A DNA stretch of 64,000 nt from Kitasatospora aureofaciens (GTDB lineage Bacteria; Actinomycetota; Actinomycetes; Streptomycetales; Streptomycetaceae): NCBI RefSeq assembly GCF_019192735.1, contig NZ_JAHTKP010000012.1:62001-126000 (forward strand), in the 5' to 3' direction. This document shows, piece by piece, positions 16,117 through 23,019 of this stretch. Numbering within the stretch: the first letter of the stretch is position 1; each line of letters starts with the position of its first letter. Position numbers and translations under genes: made by a program. The notes below the pieces were generated by a model. That model was not told the origin of the DNA. It was given only the letters and a program-made list of their open reading frames with translations, and made no database searches.

Positions 16117-16962
16117 CTATATCTCCTTCTTGATCTTTGCGATCAGATCGCGGGAGCCTTCAACCGAGAGAGATCTGTCAGTCATCTGCTCGATGATTGA
16201 GCGGTACCGCTCCAAGTGCTCTGTCGAGTCGAGGAAGATCGGCCCATCCACCGAGTCGTACATAACGGTGTCGAGACGGGGTACCCGGCCGCTCGCATAG
16301 TAGACGGCCTGACCAGATCCCTTGAAACCTCCAGACGCGAAGCTGACCGCTCGAAGTGTGACGTGCGGCAGCTCAGACAACTCCAGCATCCACTCCAGTT
16401 GTTCCCGCGCCACATCGCGCCCTCCGAACTGCATGCGCAGAGCAGCCTCGTGGACGATCGCTGTGTACGGCTGGGCGCCCTCTGTCATCAGCGTCTCGGA
16501 CCGCCGCATGCGGTTCTCGACCCGCGTTTCCACGACGCGCGGAGTCAGCTTCACCTGAGAATCTTGGAAGATGGCGCGGCAGTATCGCTCCGATTGCATG
16601 GGGCCGGGAGGATGGCAGACCTGATAGGAGCGCATGCCCATCGCGTGGTACTCGAACTCGCAGATGTCGAGAAACCCCACCGGAACTGAGCCTCGATACT
16701 CCTCCCACCATCCCTTGGTCTTGTCGCCCGCCATCGTTGCGATCGCCTCAACGTAAGTGGTGTCACTCTCTTCGTACTTGTGGGCGAGGGCCAGGACCCG
16801 TTCCGGCGTCACCGCGTAGATGCCCTGCTCGATGAGGGTGACCTTCGTGCGGGCCAACCCGAGGACAACGGCAGCCTCGGCTGTGGTCACGCCGGCGGCA
16901 TCTCGCATCTTTCGCAGCTCGATGCCGACCCGCTTCCTTCGTGCGCTTGGAGTAGGTGGCAT
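16117..16962 (-). CDS. XRE-family helix-turn-helix regulator with DUF5753 domain
   Basis: A 281-residue regulator. Residues 5-65 form the helix-turn-helix (RVGIELRKMRDAAGVTTAEAAVVLGLARTKVTLIEQG; key residues GLARTKVT). The rest is DUF5753 (QSERYCRAIF, VETRVENRMRRSETL, ALRMQFGG, ASGGFKGSGQAVYY). The start at Met 16962 was chosen by family length; Met 16974 is also possible. It heads a minus-strand operon with DUF397. Transcription probably begins in the divergent region with the two ACATGT palindromes. Confidence 0.87.
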   Translation of the reverse strand: MPPTPSARRKRVGIELRKMRDAAGVTTAEAAVVLGLARTKVTLIEQGIYAVTPERVLALAHKYEESDTTYVEAIATMAGDKTKGWWEEYRGSVPVGFLDICEFEYHAMGMRSYQVCHPPGPMQSERYCRAIFQDSQVKLTPRVVETRVENRMRRSETLMTEGAQPYTAIVHEAALRMQFGGRDVAREQLEWMLELSELPHVTLRAVSFASGGFKGSGQAVYYASGRVPRLDTVMYDSVDGPIFLDSTEHLERYRSIIEQMTDRSLSVEGSRDLIAKIKKEI

Positions 16963-17011
16963 GGGCCCAAGCATCCACCGCGACTGTGTTGCGAGTCCAG
17001 CCGCATTAGGG

Positions 17012-17044
17012 GGGACATGTCCCAGAACCGTTGGTACATGTCCC
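17012..17044. promoter_or_regulatory. Paired palindromic operator, GGGACATGTCCC and GGTACATGTCCC, centres 21 bp apart
   Basis: A perfect 12-bp palindrome (17012-17023) and a close copy (17033-17044) have centres exactly two helix turns apart. They lie between the XRE gene and the divergent ATPase gene. The likely ligand is the XRE/DUF5753 protein, as inference. Confidence 0.65.
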
Positions 17045-17121
17045 TCGGATGCCCTACAGTCTGTGACTAGCCACTCACCCAACGGGGTGTCAGTTCTTCT
17101 ATACCGCTGGGAGATCTCCCC

Positions 17122-17490
17122 ATGCGTAACCTCAACTCCCCCTCCCTCACCATCGCCCGCGAGACCCTTCGCGACGCGATGACCCGCGCCGGCTGGGGCC
17201 CCTCCGCCATCGCCGACGCCGAACTCGCGCTCGCCGAACTGATCGTCAACGCCTGGCGCCACGGCGACACGACGTCCCCCGTCGTCAACATCCTCTTCCT
17301 CCACGACACCCTCCGCGTCGCCGTCGCCGACCGGAGCTCCACCCTCCCCGAACCCTGCAACCCCTCCGCCCTCTCCGAGACCGGGCGCGGCCTCCAGCTC
17401 GTCGACGGCCTCACCCACCGCTGGGGCGTCGACCCCCAGAAACTCGGCAAGGCCGTGTGGTTCGAGCTGGAGCTGGACGGTGCCGCGTGA
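17122..17490 (+). CDS. Anti-sigma-factor-like ATP-binding protein (HATPase_c_2, RsbW type)
   Basis: A 122-residue stand-alone GHKL ATPase domain. ALAELIVNAWRHG (about 35-47) carries the N-box asparagine and the G box is SETGRGLQLVDGLTHRWG. Proteins of this type can bind anti-anti-sigma factors or sigma factors; many in Streptomyces have unassigned roles. It is divergent from the XRE/DUF397 pair, a frequent streptomycete layout. GGGAG lies upstream of ATG. Its stop overlaps the GTG of the next gene. Confidence 0.85.
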   Translation: MRNLNSPSLTIARETLRDAMTRAGWGPSAIADAELALAELIVNAWRHGDTTSPVVNILFLHDTLRVAVADRSSTLPEPCNPSALSETGRGLQLVDGLTHRWGVDPQKLGKAVWFELELDGAA

Positions 17491-17750
17491 ACGCCCTCCA
17501 CCCGATCCACCCCGCCGACCCGGCGATCCGCCACCTCACCAGCCGTCAGATCACCGACCTGATCATCGAACTCCGCACCGAGGGTCGCGAATTCGGCCTC
17601 CTCTGGCCCTCCGCCAAGCCCGGCGAGACCGTCCTCAACGGCCGCGTCCTCGTCAACGTCGGCAACATCCCGGCCAGCACCCTGATCAACCTCCTCGCGC
17701 TCCTCCGCGAGTACAAGCGCGACCGAGGACTCCGGTGCTCGGACTCCTGA
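17487..17750 (+). CDS. Small protein of unknown function downstream of the ATPase
   Basis: An 87-residue protein starting at GTG 17487, overlapping the previous stop (GTGA). The sequence HLTSRQITDLIIELRTEGREFGLLWPSAKPGETVLNGRVLVNVGNIPASTLINLLALLREYKRD suggests a compact mixed fold; the key elements are the two helices and the NGRVLVNVGN strand. I do not recognise the family. The overlap places it in the ATPase operon. Confidence 0.7.
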   Translation: MNALHPIHPADPAIRHLTSRQITDLIIELRTEGREFGLLWPSAKPGETVLNGRVLVNVGNIPASTLINLLALLREYKRDRGLRCSDS

Positions 17751-17833
17751 CCCTCAACCTCCTCGCCGCCCTCCTCGGCGCGCTCTGCGAAGCCCGTACC
17801 CGCCGCCTCGACCAACTCCTCGTGCCCGGCTAG
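17735..17833 (+). CDS. Possible 32-residue hydrophobic peptide
   Basis: GTG 17735 is preceded by GAGGA (17725-17729) at good spacing and overlaps the end of the previous gene. The peptide begins LGLLTLNLLAALLGALCEA, a single hydrophobic helix, and has a basic tail. The third positions are GC-rich, as in real genes here. It may be a tiny membrane protein or merely the frame after the operon. Confidence 0.4.
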   Translation: MLGLLTLNLLAALLGALCEARTRRLDQLLVPG

Positions 17834-17856
17834 GAGAACGCCCGACCGCGAGCCCG

Positions 17857-18690
17857 CTACCGGAAGTCGTCGGCGTGTTCCCTCGCCCACGTGCGGAAGG
17901 TTCGCGCCGGCCGTCCGAGCAGTCGCTCCACGGTGTCGGTCACCCGCTCCGGCTCGTGCGTGAACGACTCCCAGGCCCTCAACCGGGCCTCCACGAACGC
18001 CGCGTTCCCCCAGGCCGCCGTCAACTCCTCGCGGGCGGCCTCCGGCGACAGATCCTCCCACCGCACCTCGCGCCCGATCTCCTCCCCGATGATCCGGGCC
18101 AACTCGGCATGGGGGATCGACTCGGGCCCGGTGATCACGTACTTGGCCTGGTCGTGGCCGTCGGACGTGAGCGCGTGCACGGCCACGTCCGCGATGTCGC
18201 GCTCGTGGATCAGTGATCGACGGGCCTGCCCGTGCGGCCAGCGGACGACCCCCTGCCTGACCTGGTCGGCCCACCCGAGCATGTTGGTGGCGAAGTCGAT
18301 CGCCCGCACGAACGTCCAGCTCAGCCCGGACTTCCTGATCAGCCGCTCGATCTCCTGGTGGAAGATCGTGGCCGGCTCGCCGTCGGCGAGGTCGGCCACG
18401 TCGGCCGACAGGTACACAACGCGCTTGGCGTGCTGGGCGATCAGCTCCACCACACGTGGTTCCACAGGGATCCCGGGCCACATCAGATAGGCGCCGTCCA
18501 CCCCGCGCAGCGCCGCCCCCAGGCTCGCCGGCGCTGCCAGGTCGCCCTGGACGGCCTCAACCCCCTCGGGCAGCGAGGCCCTGCTCGGGTCACGCACCAA
18601 CGCCCGTACCTCAAACCCGCCTTCGGCCAGCGAGGAGACAACATGCCGGCCCACATTGCCGGTCGCACCGATCACCAGAATCTTGGTCAC
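17857..18690 (-). CDS. NmrA-like NAD(P)-binding reductase
   Basis: A 277-residue Rossmann protein of the atypical SDR (NmrA/HSCARG) group. It starts TKILVIGATGNVGRHVV, with the GxxGxxG motif at GATGNVG. LSADVAD (about 97-103) and SWTFVRAIDFATNM (about 125-138) follow. The group includes NAD(P)H sensors and quinone or isoflavone reductase-like enzymes. The GTG at 18690 is preceded by GGGGG. A possible earlier GTG at 18696 adds two residues. It is transcribed away from the inverted repeat at 18755. Confidence 0.83.
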   Translation of the reverse strand: MTKILVIGATGNVGRHVVSSLAEGGFEVRALVRDPSRASLPEGVEAVQGDLAAPASLGAALRGVDGAYLMWPGIPVEPRVVELIAQHAKRVVYLSADVADLADGEPATIFHQEIERLIRKSGLSWTFVRAIDFATNMLGWADQVRQGVVRWPHGQARRSLIHERDIADVAVHALTSDGHDQAKYVITGPESIPHAELARIIGEEIGREVRWEDLSPEAAREELTAAWGNAAFVEARLRAWESFTHEPERVTDTVERLLGRPARTFRTWAREHADDFR

Positions 18691-18754
18691 GTGCACCCCC
18701 AACACCCGCCGCCCCCGGAGCATGCCCGTCAGCGGCGCACAGGCAGGTCTCGTT

Positions 18755-18797
18755 CCTCTGCGCAGGAAGTCGGCTCGACCGACTTCCTGCGCAGAGG
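18755..18797. repeat. Interspersed inverted repeat, copy 1
   Basis: A 19-bp perfect stem (18755-18773 with 18779-18797) around a CTCGA loop. The core GCGCAGGAAGTCGG recurs at 19606 and 21414, and in degenerate form at 20139. It lies 65 nt upstream of the NmrA-like gene and just left of decayed coding sequence. No gene end abuts it, so a plain terminator role does not explain this copy. Confidence 0.85.
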
Positions 18798-18828
18798 TCG
18801 CCAACTCCCTTCCCTCGCACGCAAGACC

Positions 18829-19146
18829 CTCCGCTTCGCGCTGGACGCGGCGACCGGCCGGGTGCTCCGGCGGCGTACCGACCTCGGGTACTGCAGCATC
18901 TCGCCCTCGTCGGTCGCCGACGGGACGGTCTGCCTTCTCCGTCGCAACCGTGTCATCGCCCTGGACACGAGCATGGACCGTCCCGGTGCCGGCCGGCCCG
19001 GGCCGCGGAATGAGCACCGCGCCCGTCGCCGACGGCACGGTCTACGTCGCGCTGAACAACGGCCGTCTCCACGTGCTCGACCTCGCCACGGGCCGGCTCC
19101 GATGGCGTGACGACCCGGCCGACTTCGGCCGCGAGTACACCGGGCC
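18829..19146 (+). pseudogene. PQQ-like beta-propeller protein, frameshifted fragment
   Basis: Two blades of a PQQ-like propeller are readable but in different frames. FALDAATGRVLRR and SVADGTVCLLRRNRVIALD occur up to about 18970. Then PVPAGPGRG, PVADGTVYVALNNGRLHVLD and ATGRLRWRDD occur in the +1-shifted frame to about 19125. Both ends of the gene are missing. The fragment begins shortly after inverted-repeat copy 1 and runs directly into the truncated flavoprotein. Confidence 0.7.
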
Positions 19147-19592
19147 TCTCGCCGACCGCCTTCCGTTGGATGCAGGACGATCCGGTGGGGGGCATGCACC
19201 TCGGCACCCTGCTACACCTGACGGGCCGCCCGATCCGCCACGAGTTCAGGCTCCCGTCGCAGGAGAACCTGCTGCCCCCGCCGAACGCGATCCTCGTGGC
19301 CCCCTTGTCGGCGAACACCCTGAACAAGTGGGCCGCCGGCCATGCGGACGCCCTCGCGCTCGGACTGATCACCGAGGCCATCGGGCTGCCCATCCCCATC
19401 GTCGCCCTGCCGCACTACAACACCGCCCAGGCCGCGCACCCGGCGATCGGCCGGAGCGTGGCGACCCTGCGGGAGGCCGGCGTCAACGTCCTGCTCGGAC
19501 CCGACGGGTTCACCCCGCACCCGCCGGGGGAGAGCACCCTGCGCACCTACCCGTGGCAGGCCGCGATCGACGCGCTGCCCACGCCGCGCTGA
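19107..19592 (+). pseudogene. Flavoprotein (phosphopantothenoylcysteine decarboxylase-like), N-terminally truncated
   Basis: From about 19143 the frame reads SPTAFRWMQ, TGRPIRHEFRLPS, LPPPNAILVAPLSANTLNKWAAG, LPIPIVALPHYNTAQAAHPAI and YPWQAAIDALP. This matches the actinobacterial flavoprotein family from its second strand onward. The first ~45 residues, which hold the opening strand and part of the FMN site, are absent and replaced by propeller-derived sequence. An ATG at 19107 could still give a 161-residue product, but I regard it as a remnant. It ends 13 nt before inverted-repeat copy 2. Confidence 0.65.
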
Positions 19593-19605
19593 GCGGTGCC
19601 CCCTT

Positions 19606-19637
19606 GCGCAGGAAGTCGGCGGGCCGACTTCCTGCGC
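19606..19637. repeat. Interspersed inverted repeat, copy 2 (possible bidirectional terminator)
   Basis: GCGCAGGAAGTCGGC (19606-19620) pairs with 19623-19637. It lies between the end of the flavoprotein remnant and the end of the secreted-protein gene, where a shared terminator would be expected. The sequence is nearly identical to copies 1 and 3. Confidence 0.8.
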
Positions 19638-19661
19638 GGGACGATCTGATCGATGCCGCGG

Positions 19662-20039
19662 TCAGCCGCAGTCCACGTACGTCGAAGCGACGGTGACAGG
19701 CTCATTGCTGTCGGGGCCGGTCAGGTTGGTGACGCGGCCGTTGGCCCACTTCGCGTCACCGCCGAGACCGTGCCCCGGGAAGAGCCCCACCGCACAATCG
19801 CCGCCCGCAGGCAGCGGCGTACGGACCGACTCGGCGTGCACCGACGGGTTGAGGTTGGTGATGTCGGCTTTCTCGATCTGCGACAGCGGGACCTGCCAGA
19901 CGACGGTGCCGCGCGCATCCTTCGCCGAGTACAAGCACACGTTGTTCTTGGCGCAGTTGTCCGCAGCCTGCGCTGCGGGTGCAAGCGCGATCGGGGCTGC
20001 GAGTGCCAGGGGGACGATGAGCGTTCGTACAAGTCGCAT
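19662..20039 (-). CDS. Small secreted protein, peptidase-inhibitor I36-like
   Basis: A 125-residue protein with a signal peptide (LVRTLIVPLALAAPIALAPAAQA) and a mature start ADNCAKNNVCLYSAKDARG. The CxxxxVCLY pattern followed by a beta-rich domain resembles the streptomycete inhibitor family I36 (SMI-type). The remaining cysteines (GGDCAVG and the C-terminal DCG) could form disulfides. The ATG at 20039 has TTGAGGAG 11 nt upstream. The inhibitor role is by resemblance only. Confidence 0.6.
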   Translation of the reverse strand: MRLVRTLIVPLALAAPIALAPAAQAADNCAKNNVCLYSAKDARGTVVWQVPLSQIEKADITNLNPSVHAESVRTPLPAGGDCAVGLFPGHGLGGDAKWANGRVTNLTGPDSNEPVTVASTYVDCG

Positions 20040-20343
20040 AGGGGTCGTCACTCCTCAAGATGGGCGCCCCTCGGGGCGGGGCCGCGAGTGCTCACATCTT
20101 GGCATGTACACCACCTAAATCTCCCACCGCCCCCACCAGCACAGGAAGTCGACCCCACCGCCTTCCCGTGCCACCCCCCGGCTCGCTCCGCCTTGCAGCC
20201 CCGCCCACGTCCCGCTGGCGCGACGACCGGCGGCGGGAGCACGGCCGGCAGCGGGCAGACGCCCGGCTGGCCCGGTCGTTCGAGGACTTCGCCGCCGAGG
20301 CCGCCGCAGCGGGCTGTTGGGGTCGACCCGCTAGGCTCGTCGG
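20040..20343. other. Intergenic region with a degenerate inverted-repeat copy and a -10 box
   Basis: This divergent gap contains a weak version of the interspersed repeat at 20139-20171: GCACAGGAAG paired with CTTCCCGTGC, with one mismatch. TAGGCT (20332-20337) lies 6 nt before the ATG of the metallo-hydrolase gene. No convincing gene is present. Confidence 0.5.
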
Positions 20344-21099
20344 ATGCCCGCCGAGCCGCTGCACCTCACCGTCCTGGGTAGCGCGACCCCGTACCCGAGC
20401 GCGGACAACCCGTGCTCCGGCTACCTGGTGTCCGGCGGCGGAGCCCGCGTCTGGGTGGACGCCGGCACCGGCACGCTCGGCCCGCTCCAGCGGTACGCGC
20501 GGCTCGACGAGCTTGACGCGATCTGGATCTCGCACCTGCACGCCGATCACAGTGCCGACCTGCTCACTGCCTACTACGGCCTCCTCTACGCCGACATCCG
20601 ACGTGCCGCTCCGATCCCGCTCTACGGACCGCCGGGCATCGCCGACCGGCTGGCGGGGTTCCTGACGAACTCAGCCGTCCGCAGCCCGATCGAATCCGCC
20701 TTCGCCGTCACCGAGCTGTCCGACGGGCACCGGTCGACGGTCGGCGCGCTCAGCCTGACCAGCCGCGCGGTGGAACACGGCATGCCGGCCTTCGCCCTGC
20801 GGGTGGAGACGGCTGGCCGGTCCCTGGTCTACTCCGGGGACACCGCGCCATGTAGGGCCCTCACCGAGCTGGCCGAAGACTGCGACGCCCTGCTGTGCGA
20901 GGCCGACACCCCCGATCCCGACCCGGCCCACCACACCCCCGAGGACGCCGCCGACACCGCCACGGCAGCCCACGCCCGCCGCCTGATCCTCACCCACGTC
21001 GGCCGCGCTTTGACACCAGCCCAGGCCGTCGCCCGCGCCTCGGCCCGTTTCGCGGGCCCCGTCGTCCACGCAGATCCTGGGGCGACCTTCGCTATCTGA
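20344..21099 (+). CDS. MBL-fold metallo-hydrolase (RNase Z-like)
   Basis: A 251-residue metallo-beta-lactamase-fold hydrolase. Metal ligands are visible in HLHADHS (H64, H66, D68, H69), in the later HG and SGDT strands (residues in VEHG and LVYSGDTAPC) and in LTHVGR near the end. The opening LTVLGSATPYPSADNPCSGYLV is typical of the RNase Z/arylsulfatase-like subgroup in actinobacteria. The substrate is unknown. The ATG is 6 nt after TAGGCT with no Shine-Dalgarno, so it is probably leaderless. Confidence 0.88.
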   Translation: MPAEPLHLTVLGSATPYPSADNPCSGYLVSGGGARVWVDAGTGTLGPLQRYARLDELDAIWISHLHADHSADLLTAYYGLLYADIRRAAPIPLYGPPGIADRLAGFLTNSAVRSPIESAFAVTELSDGHRSTVGALSLTSRAVEHGMPAFALRVETAGRSLVYSGDTAPCRALTELAEDCDALLCEADTPDPDPAHHTPEDAADTATAAHARRLILTHVGRALTPAQAVARASARFAGPVVHADPGATFAI

Positions 21100-21463
21100 C
21101 ATCGGGCTCGCTGCCGGCCTGATCCCGGGATCCGGCCCGGGCGCCGGCCACCGGGCTCCCTCGATCTGCCCCGTGGAGGGCCTTGCGGCGTGTGTGATCG
21201 GATGCCCGCCTGCCAGGGGGAGGGCCCAACTGCCCACGCTCAGGTGCCTCATGGTGGGCCGGCCCGACCACTGCCAACTGTGGGTGGCGATGCTCCCGCC
21301 CAACCACTCGCGCTTACCGCGCACTTGCTGTGGCAGATGGTCAGGCCGTGGTGGCCGGAGTCGGTAGTGGTGAGGGGCGGCCAACCGGGCGGGGCGGATT
21401 GTGCGGGTCGCTCGCGCAGGAAGTCGGGCCGGCCGACTTCCTACGCGGGAGCCGTGGGTGCGC
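21100..21463. other. Non-coding gap containing inverted-repeat copy 3
   Basis: I see no gene here on either strand. The only clear structure is the inverted repeat at 21413-21447. Confidence 0.6.
21413..21447. repeat. Interspersed inverted repeat, copy 3
   Basis: CGCGCAGGAAGTCGG (21413-21427) pairs with 21433-21447 with one mismatch (CCTACG instead of CCTGCG). It lies 16 nt downstream of the stop of the oxidoreductase gene, so it could be its terminator. The core is the same as copies 1 and 2. Confidence 0.8.
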
Positions 21464-22450
21464 TCAGGCCCCCACTCGGGCCACGTACTTGCCCGTCGCC
21501 CGGCCGGCGGCCATGGCGTCGTGGGCGGCAGGAACGTCGGTGAGGCTGGGGAGTTCGGTGACGGGGAGGGTGAGGCGGCCGTCTGCCAGGAGGGCGAGGA
21601 CGCGGCGGATCGCGTGGGCGACCTTGGCCGGGGCTGTGGCGGCCAGGCCGCGGTGGCTGAAGCCGGTGATCGTCAGGTTGCCGGCCATGAGACGGCTGAC
21701 CGGGGGCAGCGCGTCCACGGCGCCGCCGCCGGCGTTGCCGAAGAGGACGATGCGGCCGCCGGGGGCGGCGAGGTCGAGGTCGAGCGGGAGGGCCTCGGTG
21801 CCGAGCGGGTCGAGGATCAGGTCGACGCCCCGGCCGTCGGTGGCCTCCTCGACGGCCTTCCGCAGCCCCTCGTCGCGGGCGAAGGCGGCGTCGTACCCCG
21901 CCGCGACGGCCGCCGCGGCCTTCTCGGGCCGGCCCACCGTGCCGAGCAGCCGGCCCCCGCCGAGCAGCGGCACCAGCTGGGCGATGGCGTTGCCGATCCC
22001 GCCGCCCGCCGAGTGCACCAGGACGGTGTCCCCGGCGGTGAAGCGCCCCGCATCGGTGAGCAGCAGCAGGGCGGTGGCCAGGCCGAGCGGGACGGCGGCG
22101 GCCTCGCGGAGGCCGACCCCGGCCGGGACCGGCACGGTGAGGGCGGCCTCGGCGATCGCGACCTCCGCCAGCCCGCCGCCCGCCGGGGCGGCCACGACCG
22201 GGTCGCCGACCGCCAGTCCGGTGACGCCCTCGCCGAGCGTCCGGACCGTCCCCGCGATCTCCTTGCCCGGCAGGTACGGCCAGGCGGCCACGTATCCGGC
22301 GTCGCCCCGGCGCGACATCACGTCGACGAAGTTGAGCCCGGCGTAGGCGACGTCGATCGCCACCTGCCCGGGGCCGGGCTGCGCTGCCTCGACGTCCTTG
22401 ACCTGCGAGTTCTCCGCCCCGCCGGGTGCGGTCATCACCAGTGCGCGCAT
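21464..22450 (-). CDS. Zinc-independent quinone oxidoreductase (MDR superfamily)
   Basis: A 328-residue NADPH-dependent oxidoreductase of the quinone reductase group. Visible features are GLNFVDVMSRRG (about 38-49), the GKEIAGTV segment, VLVHSAGGGIGNAIAQL with the nucleotide-binding turn, DPLGTEALPLDLDLAAPGGRIVLFGN and ATGKYVARVGA at the C-terminus. Zinc-binding cysteines are absent. It is transcribed divergently from an ArsR-type regulator across a repeat-rich operator region. The pairing suggests redox- or electrophile-responsive expression. Confidence 0.87.
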   Translation of the reverse strand: MRALVMTAPGGAENSQVKDVEAAQPGPGQVAIDVAYAGLNFVDVMSRRGDAGYVAAWPYLPGKEIAGTVRTLGEGVTGLAVGDPVVAAPAGGGLAEVAIAEAALTVPVPAGVGLREAAAVPLGLATALLLLTDAGRFTAGDTVLVHSAGGGIGNAIAQLVPLLGGGRLLGTVGRPEKAAAAVAAGYDAAFARDEGLRKAVEEATDGRGVDLILDPLGTEALPLDLDLAAPGGRIVLFGNAGGGAVDALPPVSRLMAGNLTITGFSHRGLAATAPAKVAHAIRRVLALLADGRLTLPVTELPSLTDVPAAHDAMAAGRATGKYVARVGA

Positions 22451-22470
22451 GTCGGTACCCCCTGCAGCTA

Positions 22471-22550
22471 CGATGTTCTACGAACGACGAAATTAGTACC
22501 ACGCTTCTTCGATGTTTGTCGAACATCGAAGAACCTCGAAGAACATCGAA
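22471..22550. promoter_or_regulatory. ArsR operator region: inverted repeat plus three tandem GAACATCGAA units
   Basis: TTCTTCGATGTT (22505-22516) and its exact complement (22522-22533) flank a 5-nt loop. Three 10-bp direct repeats follow without gaps: GAACATCGAA, GAACCTCGAA and GAACATCGAA (22521-22550). A further CGATGTTC/GAAC pair occurs at 22471-22485. The sites cover the space between the divergent oxidoreductase and ArsR genes. Confidence 0.75.
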
Positions 22551-22566
22551 CCTGGAGGTCCCGCCC

Positions 22567-22947
22567 GTGCCCCGCAGCACCAGTCGCCGCCGGTTGCCGC
22601 TCGCGCACCCGGCGATCGAGGAGATCGACCTGCTCGACGTGCTCCACGCGCTCTCCGACCCCACCCGGATGACGATCGTGCGCACCCTCGCCGCCGAGCC
22701 CGAACGGGCCTGCGGCACCTTCCCGGTGGACGTCGCGCCGTCCACGCTCAGCCACCACTTCAAGGTGCTGCGCGAGTCCGGCGTGGTCCAGCAGCGCGAG
22801 GAGGCGAACCGTCGGCTCACCGCCCTGCGCGCCGCCGACCTGGACGAGCGCTTCCCGGGCCTGCTCGGCACCGTCCTCGCCGCCTACGAGCGAACCGAGG
22901 AGCCCGAGGACGAGGAGCCTGGGAGCGAGGAGCCCGAGAACGAGTAG
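22567..22947 (+). CDS. ArsR/SmtB-family transcriptional regulator
   Basis: A 126-residue winged-helix regulator. It has LLDVLHALSDPTRMTIVRTLAAEPERACGTF, a recognition helix in APSTLSHHFKVLRESGVV and the wing QQREEANRRLTALRAADL. It lacks the metal-binding ELCVCDL motif. One cysteine occurs (ERACGTF), so thiol or organic sensing is more likely than metal sensing. GGAGG (22554-22558) precedes GTG. The acidic tail (EEPEDEEPGSEEPENE) is low-complexity. Confidence 0.88.
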   Translation: MPRSTSRRRLPLAHPAIEEIDLLDVLHALSDPTRMTIVRTLAAEPERACGTFPVDVAPSTLSHHFKVLRESGVVQQREEANRRLTALRAADLDERFPGLLGTVLAAYERTEEPEDEEPGSEEPENE

Positions 22948-22948
22948 C

Positions 22949-22978
22949 GCCCCGCAGAGCCCGTGAGCTCTGCGGGGC
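22949..22978. terminator. Bidirectional terminator between arsR and the GT-C gene
   Basis: GCCCCGCAGAGC (22949-22960) pairs perfectly with 22967-22978 across a 6-nt loop. The genes converge here. Confidence 0.85.
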
Positions 22979-23019
22979 TGCCCAGTCGGCCGCCGGGGAC
23001 GATCAGCCGCCGGAGTCGA

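Noticed and set aside
20060..20665. A plus-strand frame beginning before the metallo-hydrolase
   Set aside because: It is out of frame with the strongly supported MBL protein and has no motif of its own.
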